Positions 1 through 7,905 are shown, numbered from the stretch's first letter. The stretch: 16,653 bases of DNA from Bacteroidales bacterium UBA4912 (GCA_002398875.1 DHCC01000023.1:25579-42231), one strand, 5' to 3'. Notes: generated by a model from the letters alone, not told the origin. A program made the numbers and translations.

Positions 1-690
1 GTCATCAAATTCAGCTATTGTTTCAAGCATATTTTCGCGCCACTCTTCTGCTTCATCCTGAAGATCAGCCGGAATGTCCATTACATCATATTCGGCACCC
101 ATTGTCTCGTCATGCCATAAATATGCTTTCATAGTAACTAAATCAACAACACCCTTAAAGTTTTCTTCAGATCCGATAGGAATCTGAATAGGCATTGCTT
201 TAGCACCAAGCATCTCCCTGATCTGACGAACTACATCAAAGAAATTAGCACCTGAGCGGTCCATCTTATTGACATAACCTACTCTTGGCACTTTATACTT
301 ATCTGCCTGACGCCATACGGTTTCAGACTGTGGCTCAACACCGCCTACAGCACAAAACGCCGCAACTGCACCATCAAGTACACGAAGTGAACGTTCTACC
401 TCAACCGTAAAATCCACGTGTCCCGGGGTGTCAATTAAGTTTATCTTAAATGTATTGTCTTTATATTTCCAGTTAGCTGTAGTAGCAGCTGAAGTAATCG
501 TGATACCACGTTCCTGCTCCTGCTCCATCCAGTCCATTGTGGCAGCACCTTCGTGTACTTCTCCAATCTTGTGCGTCAGTCCTGTATAAAACAGAATGCG
601 TTCAGATGTAGTAGTCTTACCGGCGTCAATGTGCGCCATTATACCTATGTTGCGTGTGAATTTTAAAGTCTCTTTTGAACCCTTAGCCAT
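1..690 (-). CDS. fusA: Elongation factor G, N-terminal part (runs off the left edge)
   Basis: Translational GTPase that moves tRNAs and mRNA through the ribosome and acts with ribosome recycling factor. Only the first 230 codons lie in the window. The G-domain motifs are all visible: P-loop AHIDAGKTTT at residues 19-28, switch I RGITITSAA at 61-69, switch II DTPGHVDF at 87-94 and NKMD at 141-144. The start is the ATG at 688-690 (MAKGSKETLKFTRNIGIMAH), 21 bases after the rpsG stop, so it is the third gene of the str operon. Bacteroidetes commonly carry a second, divergent EF-G; linkage to rpsL and rpsG argues that this is the canonical copy. There is no sign of damage; the truncation is only the window edge. 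Confidence 0.97.
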   Translation of the reverse strand, partial: MAKGSKETLKFTRNIGIMAHIDAGKTTTSERILFYTGLTHKIGEVHEGAATMDWMEQEQERGITITSAATTANWKYKDNTFKINLIDTPGHVDFTVEVERSLRVLDGAVAAFCAVGGVEPQSETVWRQADKYKVPRVGYVNKMDRSGANFFDVVRQIREMLGAKAMPIQIPIGSEENFKGVVDLVTMKAYLWHDETMGAEYDVMDIPADLQDEAEEWRENMLETIAEFDD

Positions 691-711
691 CTTTTTTACC
701 TTCTTGCAATG

Positions 712-1188
712 TTAAAATCTAAAATGAGCAAAAGCACGGTTAGCCTCTGCCATTCTGTGAATATCTTCTTTACGTTTATATGCACCACCCTGATTGTTGT
801 AAGCATCCATTATCTCAGCAGCCAACTTATCAGCCATGGTCTTTCCACCTCTTTTGCGTGCATACAAAATAAGGTTTTTCATTGAAACGGATTCTTTTCT
901 ATCTGGTCTGATTTCTGTGGGAACCTGAAATGTAGCACCGCCAACACGACGTGATTTCACTTCCACCTGTGGTGTAATATTATCGAGTGCAGCTTTCCAA
1001 ATCTCGAGAGCTGACTTCTCTTCGTTAGCCAATTTTGCCTTAACTGTGTCCAATGCAGAATAAAAAATATCATACGAAAGACTTTTCTTTCCGTCATACA
1101 TAAGGTGGTTAACAAACTTTGTTACCCTTACGTCACCATAAACAGGATCCGGGAGGATCTGTCTTTTTTTAGGTTTAGTTTTTCTCAT
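712..1188 (-). CDS. rpsG: 30S ribosomal protein S7
   Basis: Primary 16S rRNA-binding protein that nucleates assembly of the 30S head and sits near the E-site tRNA. The 158-residue product starts MRKTKPKKRQILPDPVYGD and contains the conserved KFVNHLMYDGKKS stretch and the ARKRGGKTMADKLAAEI region; 158 residues is the usual length in this phylum. The reading frame stays open upstream to a TTG at 1237-1239, but the ATG at 1186-1188 begins the conserved S7 sequence and is preferred. It lies 130 bases downstream of rpsL and 21 bases upstream of fusA. In E. coli, S7 represses its own operon by binding the rpsL-rpsG gap; the long gap here would allow the same, but that is untested. Confidence 0.97.
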   Translation of the reverse strand: MRKTKPKKRQILPDPVYGDVRVTKFVNHLMYDGKKSLSYDIFYSALDTVKAKLANEEKSALEIWKAALDNITPQVEVKSRRVGGATFQVPTEIRPDRKESVSMKNLILYARKRGGKTMADKLAAEIMDAYNNQGGAYKRKEDIHRMAEANRAFAHFRF

Positions 1189-1318
1189 TGTTGTTATAAA
1201 ATTTTTGTTGTTTGGTTGCCTTTTATTAGTCTTCAACAAATTCCTCCGAATTTATTTACTCAACCCCCATAAAGTAGCTTAATCCAAAAATATCAACAGT
1301 AATTATTTTTTATTATTA
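1189..1318 (-). promoter_or_regulatory. Long rpsL-rpsG intercistronic region, possible S7 control site
   Basis: This 130-base A/T-rich gap is far longer than the 21-base rpsG-fusA gap. On the minus strand it holds a TAnnTTTG-type box (TATTTTTG at 1285-1292) with no clear -33 partner. It also holds a Shine-Dalgarno-like GGAGGA (1242-1247), rare in this phylum, placed 2 bases before the TTG at 1237-1239 and 5 bases before the in-frame TTG at 1234-1236. Either TTG would give a 16-17-residue extension of S7. The gap could be a translational control site like the S7 site in E. coli, an internal promoter, or simple spacer. No stable hairpin was recognised. Confidence 0.3.
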
Positions 1319-1720
1319 TTATTTCTTCTTAGATGGAGTTTTAGCACCCGGTTTAGGACGCTTAGTTCCATATTTTGATCTTCTTTGAGTACGACCGGCC
1401 ACACCGGCTGTATCCAAAGCACCTCGTACAATGTGATAACGTACACCCGGAAGATCTTTAACACGACCGCCTCGCACCAATACTATTGAGTGTTCCTGCA
1501 GATTATGTCCTTCACCGGGAATGTAAGCATTCACCTCCTTGGAGTTTGTCAAACGAACACGTGCAACCTTTCTCATTGCAGAGTTAGGCTTCTTAGGAGT
1601 GGTCGTATATACTCTCACGCAAACACCACGTCTTTGCGGACAGGAGTCCAGCGCACGGGATTTGCTTTTCTCTGTCAGGGTTGTTCGCCCTGTTCTAACT
1701 AATTGTTGTATTGTTGGCAT
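1319..1720 (-). CDS. rpsL: 30S ribosomal protein S12
   Basis: Decoding-centre protein of the small subunit and first gene of the str operon. The 133-residue product begins MPTIQQLVRTGR and contains the near-invariant TTPKKPNSAMRKV (residues 40-52), EGHNLQEHS (70-78) and GGRVKDLPGVRYH (84-96). Lys43 and Lys88, the usual streptomycin-resistance positions, are wild type, so this protein gives no hint of resistance. Asp89, the residue beta-methylthiolated in many bacteria, is present. The basic tail ending in SKKK makes it slightly longer than the 124-residue E. coli protein. The ATG at 1718-1720 follows a leader of roughly 125 bases and a promoter at 1853-1883. Confidence 0.98.
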   Translation of the reverse strand: MPTIQQLVRTGRTTLTEKSKSRALDSCPQRRGVCVRVYTTTPKKPNSAMRKVARVRLTNSKEVNAYIPGEGHNLQEHSIVLVRGGRVKDLPGVRYHIVRGALDTAGVAGRTQRRSKYGTKRPKPGAKTPSKKK

Positions 1721-1791
1721 TTTCTACTCTCTTTTACCTGTATTATTTTTTTAATATTACTTTTTTCAATTCAATGTAGATTCACCACTAT

Positions 1792-1810
1792 AACGCTTTT
1801 ATAAAGCATT
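1792..1810 (-). promoter_or_regulatory. Hairpin in the str operon leader
   Basis: Read on the minus strand, AATGCTTT, loop ATA, AAAGCGTT forms an eight-pair stem with one G-U pair. It lies between the predicted transcription start near 1846 and the rpsL ATG at 1720. No T-run follows, so it is not an intrinsic terminator. It may be part of a ribosomal-protein leader structure, but with only one sequence that cannot be distinguished from chance. Confidence 0.25.
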
Positions 1811-1852
1811 GATTATCATTCAATAACCATACACTTCGGGTGAAAAACGGCA

Positions 1853-1883
1853 CAAAATTACAAAGAATCAATAAGATGTGCAA
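1853..1883 (-). promoter_or_regulatory. Promoter of the rpsL-rpsG-fusA operon
   Basis: On the minus strand a perfect TAnnTTTG -7 box (TAATTTTG, 1853-1860) is preceded by TTG (1881-1883) with a 20-base spacer, as in the Bacteroidetes primary-sigma consensus. The predicted start near 1846 gives an rpsL leader of about 125 bases. The -33 element lies just past the stop codon of the upstream membrane-protein gene at 1889. Confidence 0.7.
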
Positions 1884-1888
1884 GTGAT

Positions 1889-2983
1889 TTACAATGTTTT
1901 TTTGAATCGTTGTGCTAATAGTAGTGTATTTTTTAAATACTCAAACTCAAGTTCAAAGCACTCCGAAAAAATATCTGTTCCAATATTATCTTCTATCTGA
2001 GCCGTTGTCCACAACTTTCCTCCTCTCAGATTCAAACTCCCAAACTGTTCTTCATCATTAACCTCGGAGACATATAAAAAAATCAGGCGCTTTGTAGTCT
2101 CATTTTCAAAGGTATACTTAAGCATGAAACGCAGGGGTAAATTTTCAGCACCACATTCTTTGCTGATAGTTTTTTTTACAGTTTGGTCAATATCGTCATT
2201 ATACTGCATATATTTCTCAAAAGGATAATCCAACCTGCCGGGATTCAATAGTCTGGTCAGATCTCTTTCTTTTAAGTAAATCGAACCTTTATGCATCAGG
2301 GCAACTCTCACAACAGGATGCATAAACTTGTTCTTCATATCTCTGGTTACCGATTTAGCCACCCTCCCCATAACCTGACCGGTATCTGAAACAACCGGAA
2401 GCCACTCTTCCTTGTATAATTTCCTTCGCAGTATATGCAAACGTGTGGTTTCAACAAGTATAAGACCAAAAATTATAACCTGAACTAAAGTTATCAAGAT
2501 AGTGGTCGTAACTGATGATATTTCTCTGTTGCCTGATACAAAAAAGAGTAATACAAGCAAAAGGTGAATTGTTAATCCGTATTGCGACTGAAATGCTACT
2601 CTAAACGACTCCTTCAAAAAGCCTTTAGAAACTTTATCTCTGTCCCTGGCTGCAATAGTCAGTAATCTTCCTTTGGATAACCTAATAAAGATAAGAACGA
2701 TTACAAATACCACCTCTACAATAATCAGTTTATTCAAAAACGGAATTACAGAGAGTGTGGTAAAAGATAACATCAACGCCATGAGAAAAGTCAGCGTAGA
2801 TACATCATAAATCAACCGGATATTTTTTTTTACTGTTATTAATCCTATCACAGACAATAGCAAGGCAATCCCTACTGCTAAACGTGAATTAATATAGCTG
2901 ATAAGGATTGAAAAAATCAACAACGGTAAAAGACCGAACGACGGATTTCGAAGTATTCTCTCTATTTTGGTAACTTCAAGCAT
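1889..2983 (-). CDS. Membrane protein with C-terminal degenerate Nudix-like domain
   Basis: The 364-residue protein has two parts. Residues 1-180 hold about six hydrophobic segments (roughly 15-33, 34-51, 62-81, 84-101, 134-150 and 155-178) with a basic loop at 101-133. Residues 190-364 are soluble and resemble Nudix proteins of the isopentenyl-diphosphate-isomerase type: EEWLPVVSDTGQVMGRVAKS (192-211), then HPVVRVALMHKGSIYLKER (222-240). Aligned to the Nudix box GX5EX7REUXEEXGU, residues 257-279 keep Gly278 and one Glu (Glu276), but the leading Gly is Lys257, the first Glu is Asp263 and REUXEE reads KTISKE. Catalysis is therefore doubtful; a ligand-binding or regulatory role is an inference. 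The gene is single, between dpp4 and the str operon, with its own promoter-like box at 3000-3007. I do not recognise a named family for the membrane half. Confidence 0.85.
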   Translation of the reverse strand: MLEVTKIERILRNPSFGLLPLLIFSILISYINSRLAVGIALLLSVIGLITVKKNIRLIYDVSTLTFLMALMLSFTTLSVIPFLNKLIIVEVVFVIVLIFIRLSKGRLLTIAARDRDKVSKGFLKESFRVAFQSQYGLTIHLLLVLLFFVSGNREISSVTTTILITLVQVIIFGLILVETTRLHILRRKLYKEEWLPVVSDTGQVMGRVAKSVTRDMKNKFMHPVVRVALMHKGSIYLKERDLTRLLNPGRLDYPFEKYMQYNDDIDQTVKKTISKECGAENLPLRFMLKYTFENETTKRLIFLYVSEVNDEEQFGSLNLRGGKLWTTAQIEDNIGTDIFSECFELEFEYLKNTLLLAQRFKKTL

Positions 2984-2999
2984 AAATAATAAAATCGCA

Positions 3000-3007
3000 C
3001 AAACATA
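3000..3007 (-). promoter_or_regulatory. Candidate promoter for the membrane/Nudix gene
   Basis: TATGTTTG on the minus strand matches the TAnnTTTG -7 consensus perfectly and would start transcription about 10 bases before the ATG at 2981-2983. No clear TTG or TTTG lies 19-21 bases upstream, so support rests on the -7 box alone. Confidence 0.4.
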
Positions 3008-3096
3008 CTCTTACACTCTCTAACTCCTAATTATTAAAGTGTGCAATTATAAACAACAGAAGCATCTTTTTGTTTAAATTTAAAACAGCTCTAAAT

Positions 3097-5259
3097 TTAC
3101 AGTTTTGTTTTAAAGTGATTAATTACTTTGTCGTATAAATATTGAGTTGTATTCTCTCCTGAAAGAAAATGATTCTTATCCGGAAAGAAAAACATGTCAA
3201 AGTGTTTATTTTCTTTAATCAATGCCCTTGTATATTCAATAGAGTTCTGAAAATGCACATTATCGTCAGCAGTACCGTGAATCAGCAGAAGATTTCCCTG
3301 CAGATCACCTGCCAGTGTAAGTGCTGATCCGTTTACATATCCGCTGTTATTTTGCTGTGGTGTACGCATAAACCTCTCGGTGTATACTGTATCATAAAAA
3401 CGCCAGTCTGTAACAGGTGCAATCGCCACCCCGGCCTTAAAGGTGCCGTTACCCCTGCTCATACTCATAAGAACATTATATCCGCCGTAACTCCATCCCC
3501 AGATACCAATTCTGTCAGCGTCAATATAGGGCAGTGAGCCCAAGTAACGGGCTGCTGCTATCTGGTCGTCCGACTCCTGAATCCCAAGGTTAAGGTAAGT
3601 ACCCTTTCTAAATTCAGCACCCCTGGCACCTGTTCCGCGCCCGTCAACAGATGCAACCAGAATATCCTCATTCAGAAGTGCATAATACCAACCTGCGTCA
3701 TATCTGTCCACTACCTCCTGAGAGTTAGGACCACTGTATTGAATCATCACAACCGGATATTTCTTTGCAGGATTAAAATTCGCAGGCTTCAGTATCCAGC
3801 CGTTAAGCTTTGTTATTCCGTCGTTCGAGGTAACAGTTATTAACTCACGCTGTGGGAACCCAGCAGCTGCATAAGCATCACGCGTAGCACGATTATCTTC
3901 AAGCACTCTCAGCTGTTTTCCTGAAGCATCGTGAAGTGTTATCACTGGAGGTGTTTCTGAATTCGTCCATCTGTTTATGTAATACTTTCCGTTTCTGCTA
4001 AACGAAGCAGTGTTAAATCCCTGCTGCTGCGACAGTTTCTGAGGCTCTCCCTTATTAATATTGATCTTATAGATGTTTCGTCTGAGTGGCGATTCATCAG
4101 CTGCCTGATAATAAACTGTGGCTGTCTGCGGATCAACCGCAAGCAATTCTGTCACATCATAATTACCGCTTGTAAGCTGTTTTTGTAATGTACCCGTTAT
4201 ACCATATATATAAATGTGACTAAATCCGTCTCTCTCCGAGACATAGGTGAACTTGTCATCAGTAAAATGTATCGATTTGAACCATTCTGAATCTATATAA
4301 TACTTACTTTCTTCCCTAAGGGCAAGCTTGGCAACTGTCGACCGTGGATTCACGAAATACATATCAAACCTGTTATGATTTCTGTTTAATGTCATTACCG
4401 CCAGCTGATCCGGATCATTTGTGAATTTTATCCTGGGTATATAGCCGTCAGCATCAAGAGGTACATTCATTGTTCTTGTAACCCTCGATTCGATATCAAA
4501 TACCCTACACTCAACCTTAGAGTTTACCTGACCTGCTTTAGGATATTTAAACTTATAATAATTAGGATAGAGCTGTTCTTCAAAAGTCTGGAAAGTGAAC
4601 TCTTTAACCTCTGACTCATCAGTGCGTACATACGCCAGCTGCCTGTTGTCAGGCGAAAATTCCATCAGATTTGTAATAGCAAACTCCTCCTCATAAACCC
4701 AGTCAGTTGCTCCGTTGATTATCTTATTGATCTCGCCGTCGTTTGTTACACGCGACTCAGTATCAAAATCAAATTTTGTCAGCCATATATCATTATCTAT
4801 CACATAAGCAAGAAACTTACTATCAGGCGAAAAGGTTGGAATCATCTGTTTTGATGTATGCTCGGTCAGCTTCCTCACCATATTCCTTCGCACATCATGA
4901 TAATAGTAGTTGGCCTTAAATGAACGGCGATAGATCTGCTCACGGTCACGGTAAACCAATACACGGTTCTCATCACCACTCACCATAAAACCCTGGAATG
5001 TGTCAAATGTGCAGTTTCTTGCTGTACGTGTACTAAACAGAGTATCAACCGCCTCTCCGGACGAGTATGCATACTTGATTACTGTTGTACCTGCAGGATC
5101 CGAGCTGTAAAAATGAAGTCCATCCTCAGAAGAAACCGTTGCCGGCACCCCTTTTGCCCTGTATTTACCTCCCAGAATATCTTGCAGGCTGTATTGCTGT
5201 GCCTGCAGTGTTAAAAAACAAATTACCGTCAGTGCGGTAAGGAAAAGTCTTTTATTCAT
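3097..5259 (-). CDS. dpp4: Dipeptidyl peptidase IV (serine peptidase family S9B)
   Basis: Exported exopeptidase that releases N-terminal dipeptides, preferably with Pro or Ala in second position. The 720-residue protein has a signal peptide (MNKRLFLTALTVICFLTLQA, probable cleavage after residue 20), an eight-bladed propeller domain to about residue 470, and an alpha/beta-hydrolase domain. The catalytic triad is visible: Ser590 in GWSYGGY, Asp665 in HGTADDNVHF and His697 in PDKNHF. The double glutamate that holds the substrate amino terminus is present as Glu191-Glu192 in DWVYEEEF, and Tyr508 (QYSGPNSQ) matches the oxyanion tyrosine. All key residues and the family length are intact. It is probably periplasmic and supplies dipeptides. 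It is transcribed away from the OPT-GH92-POT operon across a shared intergenic region, which fits a common role in peptide use. Confidence 0.96.
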   Translation of the reverse strand: MNKRLFLTALTVICFLTLQAQQYSLQDILGGKYRAKGVPATVSSEDGLHFYSSDPAGTTVIKYAYSSGEAVDTLFSTRTARNCTFDTFQGFMVSGDENRVLVYRDREQIYRRSFKANYYYHDVRRNMVRKLTEHTSKQMIPTFSPDSKFLAYVIDNDIWLTKFDFDTESRVTNDGEINKIINGATDWVYEEEFAITNLMEFSPDNRQLAYVRTDESEVKEFTFQTFEEQLYPNYYKFKYPKAGQVNSKVECRVFDIESRVTRTMNVPLDADGYIPRIKFTNDPDQLAVMTLNRNHNRFDMYFVNPRSTVAKLALREESKYYIDSEWFKSIHFTDDKFTYVSERDGFSHIYIYGITGTLQKQLTSGNYDVTELLAVDPQTATVYYQAADESPLRRNIYKININKGEPQKLSQQQGFNTASFSRNGKYYINRWTNSETPPVITLHDASGKQLRVLEDNRATRDAYAAAGFPQRELITVTSNDGITKLNGWILKPANFNPAKKYPVVMIQYSGPNSQEVVDRYDAGWYYALLNEDILVASVDGRGTGARGAEFRKGTYLNLGIQESDDQIAAARYLGSLPYIDADRIGIWGWSYGGYNVLMSMSRGNGTFKAGVAIAPVTDWRFYDTVYTERFMRTPQQNNSGYVNGSALTLAGDLQGNLLLIHGTADDNVHFQNSIEYTRALIKENKHFDMFFFPDKNHFLSGENTTQYLYDKVINHFKTKL

Positions 5260-5297
5260 ATTATATCACTTTTTGCTTTCTACAAATATTTTAAACA

Positions 5298-5305
5298 CAA
5301 ATATA
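5298..5305 (-). promoter_or_regulatory. Promoter of dpp4 (-7 box)
   Basis: TATATTTG on the minus strand is a perfect TAnnTTTG box, about 39 bases before the dpp4 ATG at 5257-5259, giving a leader of about 30 bases. The expected -33 region has only a T-rich stretch rather than a clean TTTG. Confidence 0.5.
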
Positions 5306-5520
5306 CTCATTAATATAACATGAAAACCATAGCATATTACCAGAATAACCTTAATTAATCATTTATCGTACTTACCTTATACTATAAAACACACATTGGA
5401 TGTACTTTGGCCGCACCTCGCCCAAAGCTTCTTCATATCATCTTCATTACTTCCTCATACATACCTCAATTTTTATTGAGGAGGGTACGGATTATGTCAT
5501 ACCAATGTTTTATTTATATA

Positions 5521-5673
5521 TGCAGAAAGATTATCGGATTAGGAACCGACTACATACCTTTTAGCTACGCAAAACTAATCAATGATAGCGGGCAGACAAC
5601 CACTGTACCTTACAAGAACAGGCGAATCAATTTTCAATTTGGGACAGTGTTTACTTTTGGAGAGAGAAAATAG
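5521..5673 (+). pseudogene. Possible remnant of an outer-membrane protein C terminus
   Basis: A frame read in phase with the TAG at 5671-5673 encodes about 50 residues with the look of the end of a beta-barrel. A GLGTDYIPFSYAKL strand and a polar turn (NDSGQTTTVPYKNRR) are followed by the closing alternating strand INFQFGTVFTFGERK. The frame extends upstream to a stop at 5356-5358, but residues encoded before about 5520 do not look protein-like and no good start exists. I infer a decayed gene whose 5' part is gone. It could equally be a chance open frame; no family could be named. Confidence 0.3.
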
Positions 5674-5782
5674 TTTGGTGTTTTTTTATAATATTGGAAA
5701 TCATTAGGGTCCATTAAAATTGATCTTACAGGGCAACCCTTTACGTTTTTTTTTGTATTTTCGGCTTTTTAATTCAAATACC

Positions 5783-5790
5783 TAGATTTG
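5783..5790 (+). promoter_or_regulatory. Promoter of the OPT-GH92-POT operon (-7 box)
   Basis: TAGATTTG matches TAnnTTTG and lies about 55 bases before the ATG at 5845. The nearest TTTG upstream (5752-5755) is 27 bases away, longer than the usual 19-21, so the -33 element is weak or absent, as might be expected of an activated promoter. Confidence 0.5.
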
Positions 5791-5844
5791 ATTGCATAAA
5801 ATCAGAACAAAAAAAGTAGATTTAAAATATAAGAAACTCAAAAC

Positions 5845-7884
5845 ATGGAATCAAAAAAGCAAGTAAATCAAGAATTTCCGGAAAGGAAAGTAACGGAACT
5901 TCCTGCAAATGCATACAGGGAACTGGAACCGGGTGAAGAATACAAACCTGTTCTTCCGGCTGACAAACCTGCAACCGAAGTAACGGGATACTCCCTTGTA
6001 ATGGGTGTTCTCATGGCAATTATATTCTCAGCAGCAACAGCCTACTCGGGACTTAAAATCGGACAGGTATTCGAAGCTGCCATTCCAATTGCAATTATCG
6101 CAGTTGGTGTCTCTGCAGCCCTGAGAAAGAAAAACGCACTCGGTCAAAACGTAATCATACAATCCATTGGCTCATCATCAGGTGTTGTTGTTGCGGGAGC
6201 CATTTTCACTATCCCAGGCCTTTATATTCTTCAGGCAAAATACCCCGAGATTGAGGTTAACTTCTGGCAGATATTCTTTGCTTCTCTATTGGGAGGATTC
6301 CTCGGAATTCTGTTTCTTATCCCTTTCCGTAAATATTTTGTGAAGGATATGCATGGCAAACTGCCGTTCCCCGAAGCTACAGCTACCACGGAGATACTCA
6401 TGACCGGAGAAAAAGGCGGAAACAAAGCTAAACTACTGGTTACAAGCGGACTCATAGGAGGCTTGTTTGACTTCTGCTTCTCTCAATTCAGACTATGGAG
6501 TGAGGTTATCACCACTAAGATAATTCCCGCAGGTGAAGTTCTTGCCGACAAGTTCAAAATGGTTTTCAAGTTCAATGTGAGCTCTCTTATATTTAGTTTC
6601 GGCTACCTTGTAGGACTAAGGTACTCACTCATTATTGTTTGTGGATCGCTGCTCTCATGGCTGGTTCTTGTGCCGCTTGTCAACGAGATAGGTGTTCTTG
6701 GTGCAGTTGCCGGCGGTGGTGTCAACCCTTTTGAGAGCATGTCTGCCGAAATGATATTTAACAATTACGTTCGCAATATTGGTATCGGTGCAATCGCCAT
6801 GGCAGGTATCATTGGTATTATCAAATCATCTGGTGCAATAAAAACAGCCTTCTCAATGGCAACAGGCAAGAAAGTAGCAACCGGCTCACATCAACCTGTA
6901 ACAAAAAGAACAGATCGAGACCTGAAAATGTCAATCGTAACTCTTCTCTTGTTATTTACTCTTCTGGCAGTTTTCACATTCTTGCTGGTAGGTGTTGATA
7001 TCACTCCTACACAATCAATCGTGGCACTTATTGCAATTGCCGTTATCTCATTCCTTTTCACTACGGTAGCTGCTAACGCCATAGCGATTGTAGGATCAAA
7101 TCCTGTATCAGGTATGACACTTATGGCACTTATTCTTATATCTGTCATACTTGTTGGCGTAGGTGTTGGCGGACCTAAAGGTATGGTCAGCGCACTCATA
7201 ATAGGTGGTATAGTGTGTACAGCACTCTCAATGGCTGGTGGTTTTATTACCGACCTCAAAATAGGTTACTGGATTGGTTCTACTCCTGCAAAACAGCAGT
7301 CATACAAATTTCTCGGAACATTGGTTTCTGCAGCCACAGTAGGTGCAGTAATTTATATCCTTAACGAGGCTTATGGATTTGTTCTTTCACCAGAGAATCC
7401 AAACCCGATGGTTGCACCTCAGGCTAATGCCATGGCAGCTATCATCGAACCGCTCATGGCGGGTAGCGGTGTCAGCTGGATGATGCTGGGTGTGGGTGCA
7501 GTCATCGCAATACTGGTAAACTGGCTTGGGGTATCGCCTCTTGCATTTGCTTTGGGAATGTTTATCCCCATTCAGCTTAATACTCCGCTCATTGTGGGTG
7601 GATTGCTCAATCATTGGATCAATACAAAGGGCAAAGATGCCAAACTCACCAATGCACGTCACCAAAGAGCTATACTTATCTCTTCAGGTTTTATTGCCGG
7701 AGCAGCCCTGTTTGGAGTATTAGGTGCATTAGTAATATTTATTACCGGAAATTCTAACGCGCTTAATTTTGGTGTGTGGACAGATCCCGATGGTGTTGGT
7801 GCTCAGATAACTGCGTTAGTTGCTTTCACAGCACTTGTGCTATTCTTTGTATGGGAAACAAAGAGAGCAAAGGTTGATGATTAA
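5845..7884 (+). CDS. OPT-family oligopeptide transporter
   Basis: Inner-membrane permease of the oligopeptide transporter superfamily, which in bacteria is thought to move peptides by ion symport. The 679-residue protein has a hydrophilic N-terminal tail of about 45 residues followed by many hydrophobic segments, starting near 48-70, 74-93, 102-128 and 138-160. The hallmark loop KLPFPEATATTEIL is at residues 172-185, and the segment SGLKIGQVFEAAIPIAI at 68-84 is typical of the bacterial branch. It is the first gene of a compact operon: 21 bases separate its stop from the GH92 start. OPT proteins also include metal-chelate transporters of the yellow-stripe type, so a peptide substrate is inferred from family and context rather than proven. 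Confidence 0.93.
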   Translation: MESKKQVNQEFPERKVTELPANAYRELEPGEEYKPVLPADKPATEVTGYSLVMGVLMAIIFSAATAYSGLKIGQVFEAAIPIAIIAVGVSAALRKKNALGQNVIIQSIGSSSGVVVAGAIFTIPGLYILQAKYPEIEVNFWQIFFASLLGGFLGILFLIPFRKYFVKDMHGKLPFPEATATTEILMTGEKGGNKAKLLVTSGLIGGLFDFCFSQFRLWSEVITTKIIPAGEVLADKFKMVFKFNVSSLIFSFGYLVGLRYSLIIVCGSLLSWLVLVPLVNEIGVLGAVAGGGVNPFESMSAEMIFNNYVRNIGIGAIAMAGIIGIIKSSGAIKTAFSMATGKKVATGSHQPVTKRTDRDLKMSIVTLLLLFTLLAVFTFLLVGVDITPTQSIVALIAIAVISFLFTTVAANAIAIVGSNPVSGMTLMALILISVILVGVGVGGPKGMVSALIIGGIVCTALSMAGGFITDLKIGYWIGSTPAKQQSYKFLGTLVSAATVGAVIYILNEAYGFVLSPENPNPMVAPQANAMAAIIEPLMAGSGVSWMMLGVGAVIAILVNWLGVSPLAFALGMFIPIQLNTPLIVGGLLNHWINTKGKDAKLTNARHQRAILISSGFIAGAALFGVLGALVIFITGNSNALNFGVWTDPDGVGAQITALVAFTALVLFFVWETKRAKVDD

Positions 7885-7905
7885 CTAATAATAAGATACA
7901 TAATA

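Larger units (their letters stand above)
5260..5844. other. Divergent intergenic region between dpp4 and the peptide transporter operon
   Basis: These 585 bases carry no convincing intact gene. They hold a minus-strand promoter for dpp4 near 5298-5305, a plus-strand promoter for the OPT operon near 5783-5790, a possible remnant of an outer-membrane protein reading frame ending at 5673, a seven-pair hairpin at 5464-5481, and a run of nine T at 5746-5754. I see no tRNA, insertion sequence or riboswitch. Confidence 0.7.

Noticed and set aside
705..714. TGCAATGTTA resembling part of the Fur/Zur-type operator, between rpsG and fusA.
   Set aside because: It lacks the 7-1-7 symmetry and lies within an operon without a promoter.
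1306..1322. Short A/T trinucleotide repeat at the end of rpsL.
   Set aside because: It is a few repeat units only, at the stop codon, in generally A/T-rich spacer.
1805..1830. Fur-box-like stretch around TGATAATCA in the rpsL leader.
   Set aside because: Only about 12 of 19 positions match the E. coli Fur consensus, it is unlike the 7-1-7 boxes at 15119-15150, and a ribosomal protein operon is an unlikely target.
5464..5481. Perfect seven-pair hairpin CCTCAAT, TTTT, ATTGAGG.
   Set aside because: No T-run follows on either strand and no gene ends just before it, so neither terminator nor attenuator is supported; it may be chance in AT-rich DNA.
5730..5754. AGGG-CAA-CCCT followed by a run of nine T, terminator-like.
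   Set aside because: The stem is only four pairs, and five bases separate it from the T-run; no functional gene upstream needs it.
6891..7665. Long open frames antisense to the OPT gene, and similar ones opposite rpsL and GH92.
   Set aside because: They lie wholly within strongly supported genes, have odd residue composition and no promoter or start context.
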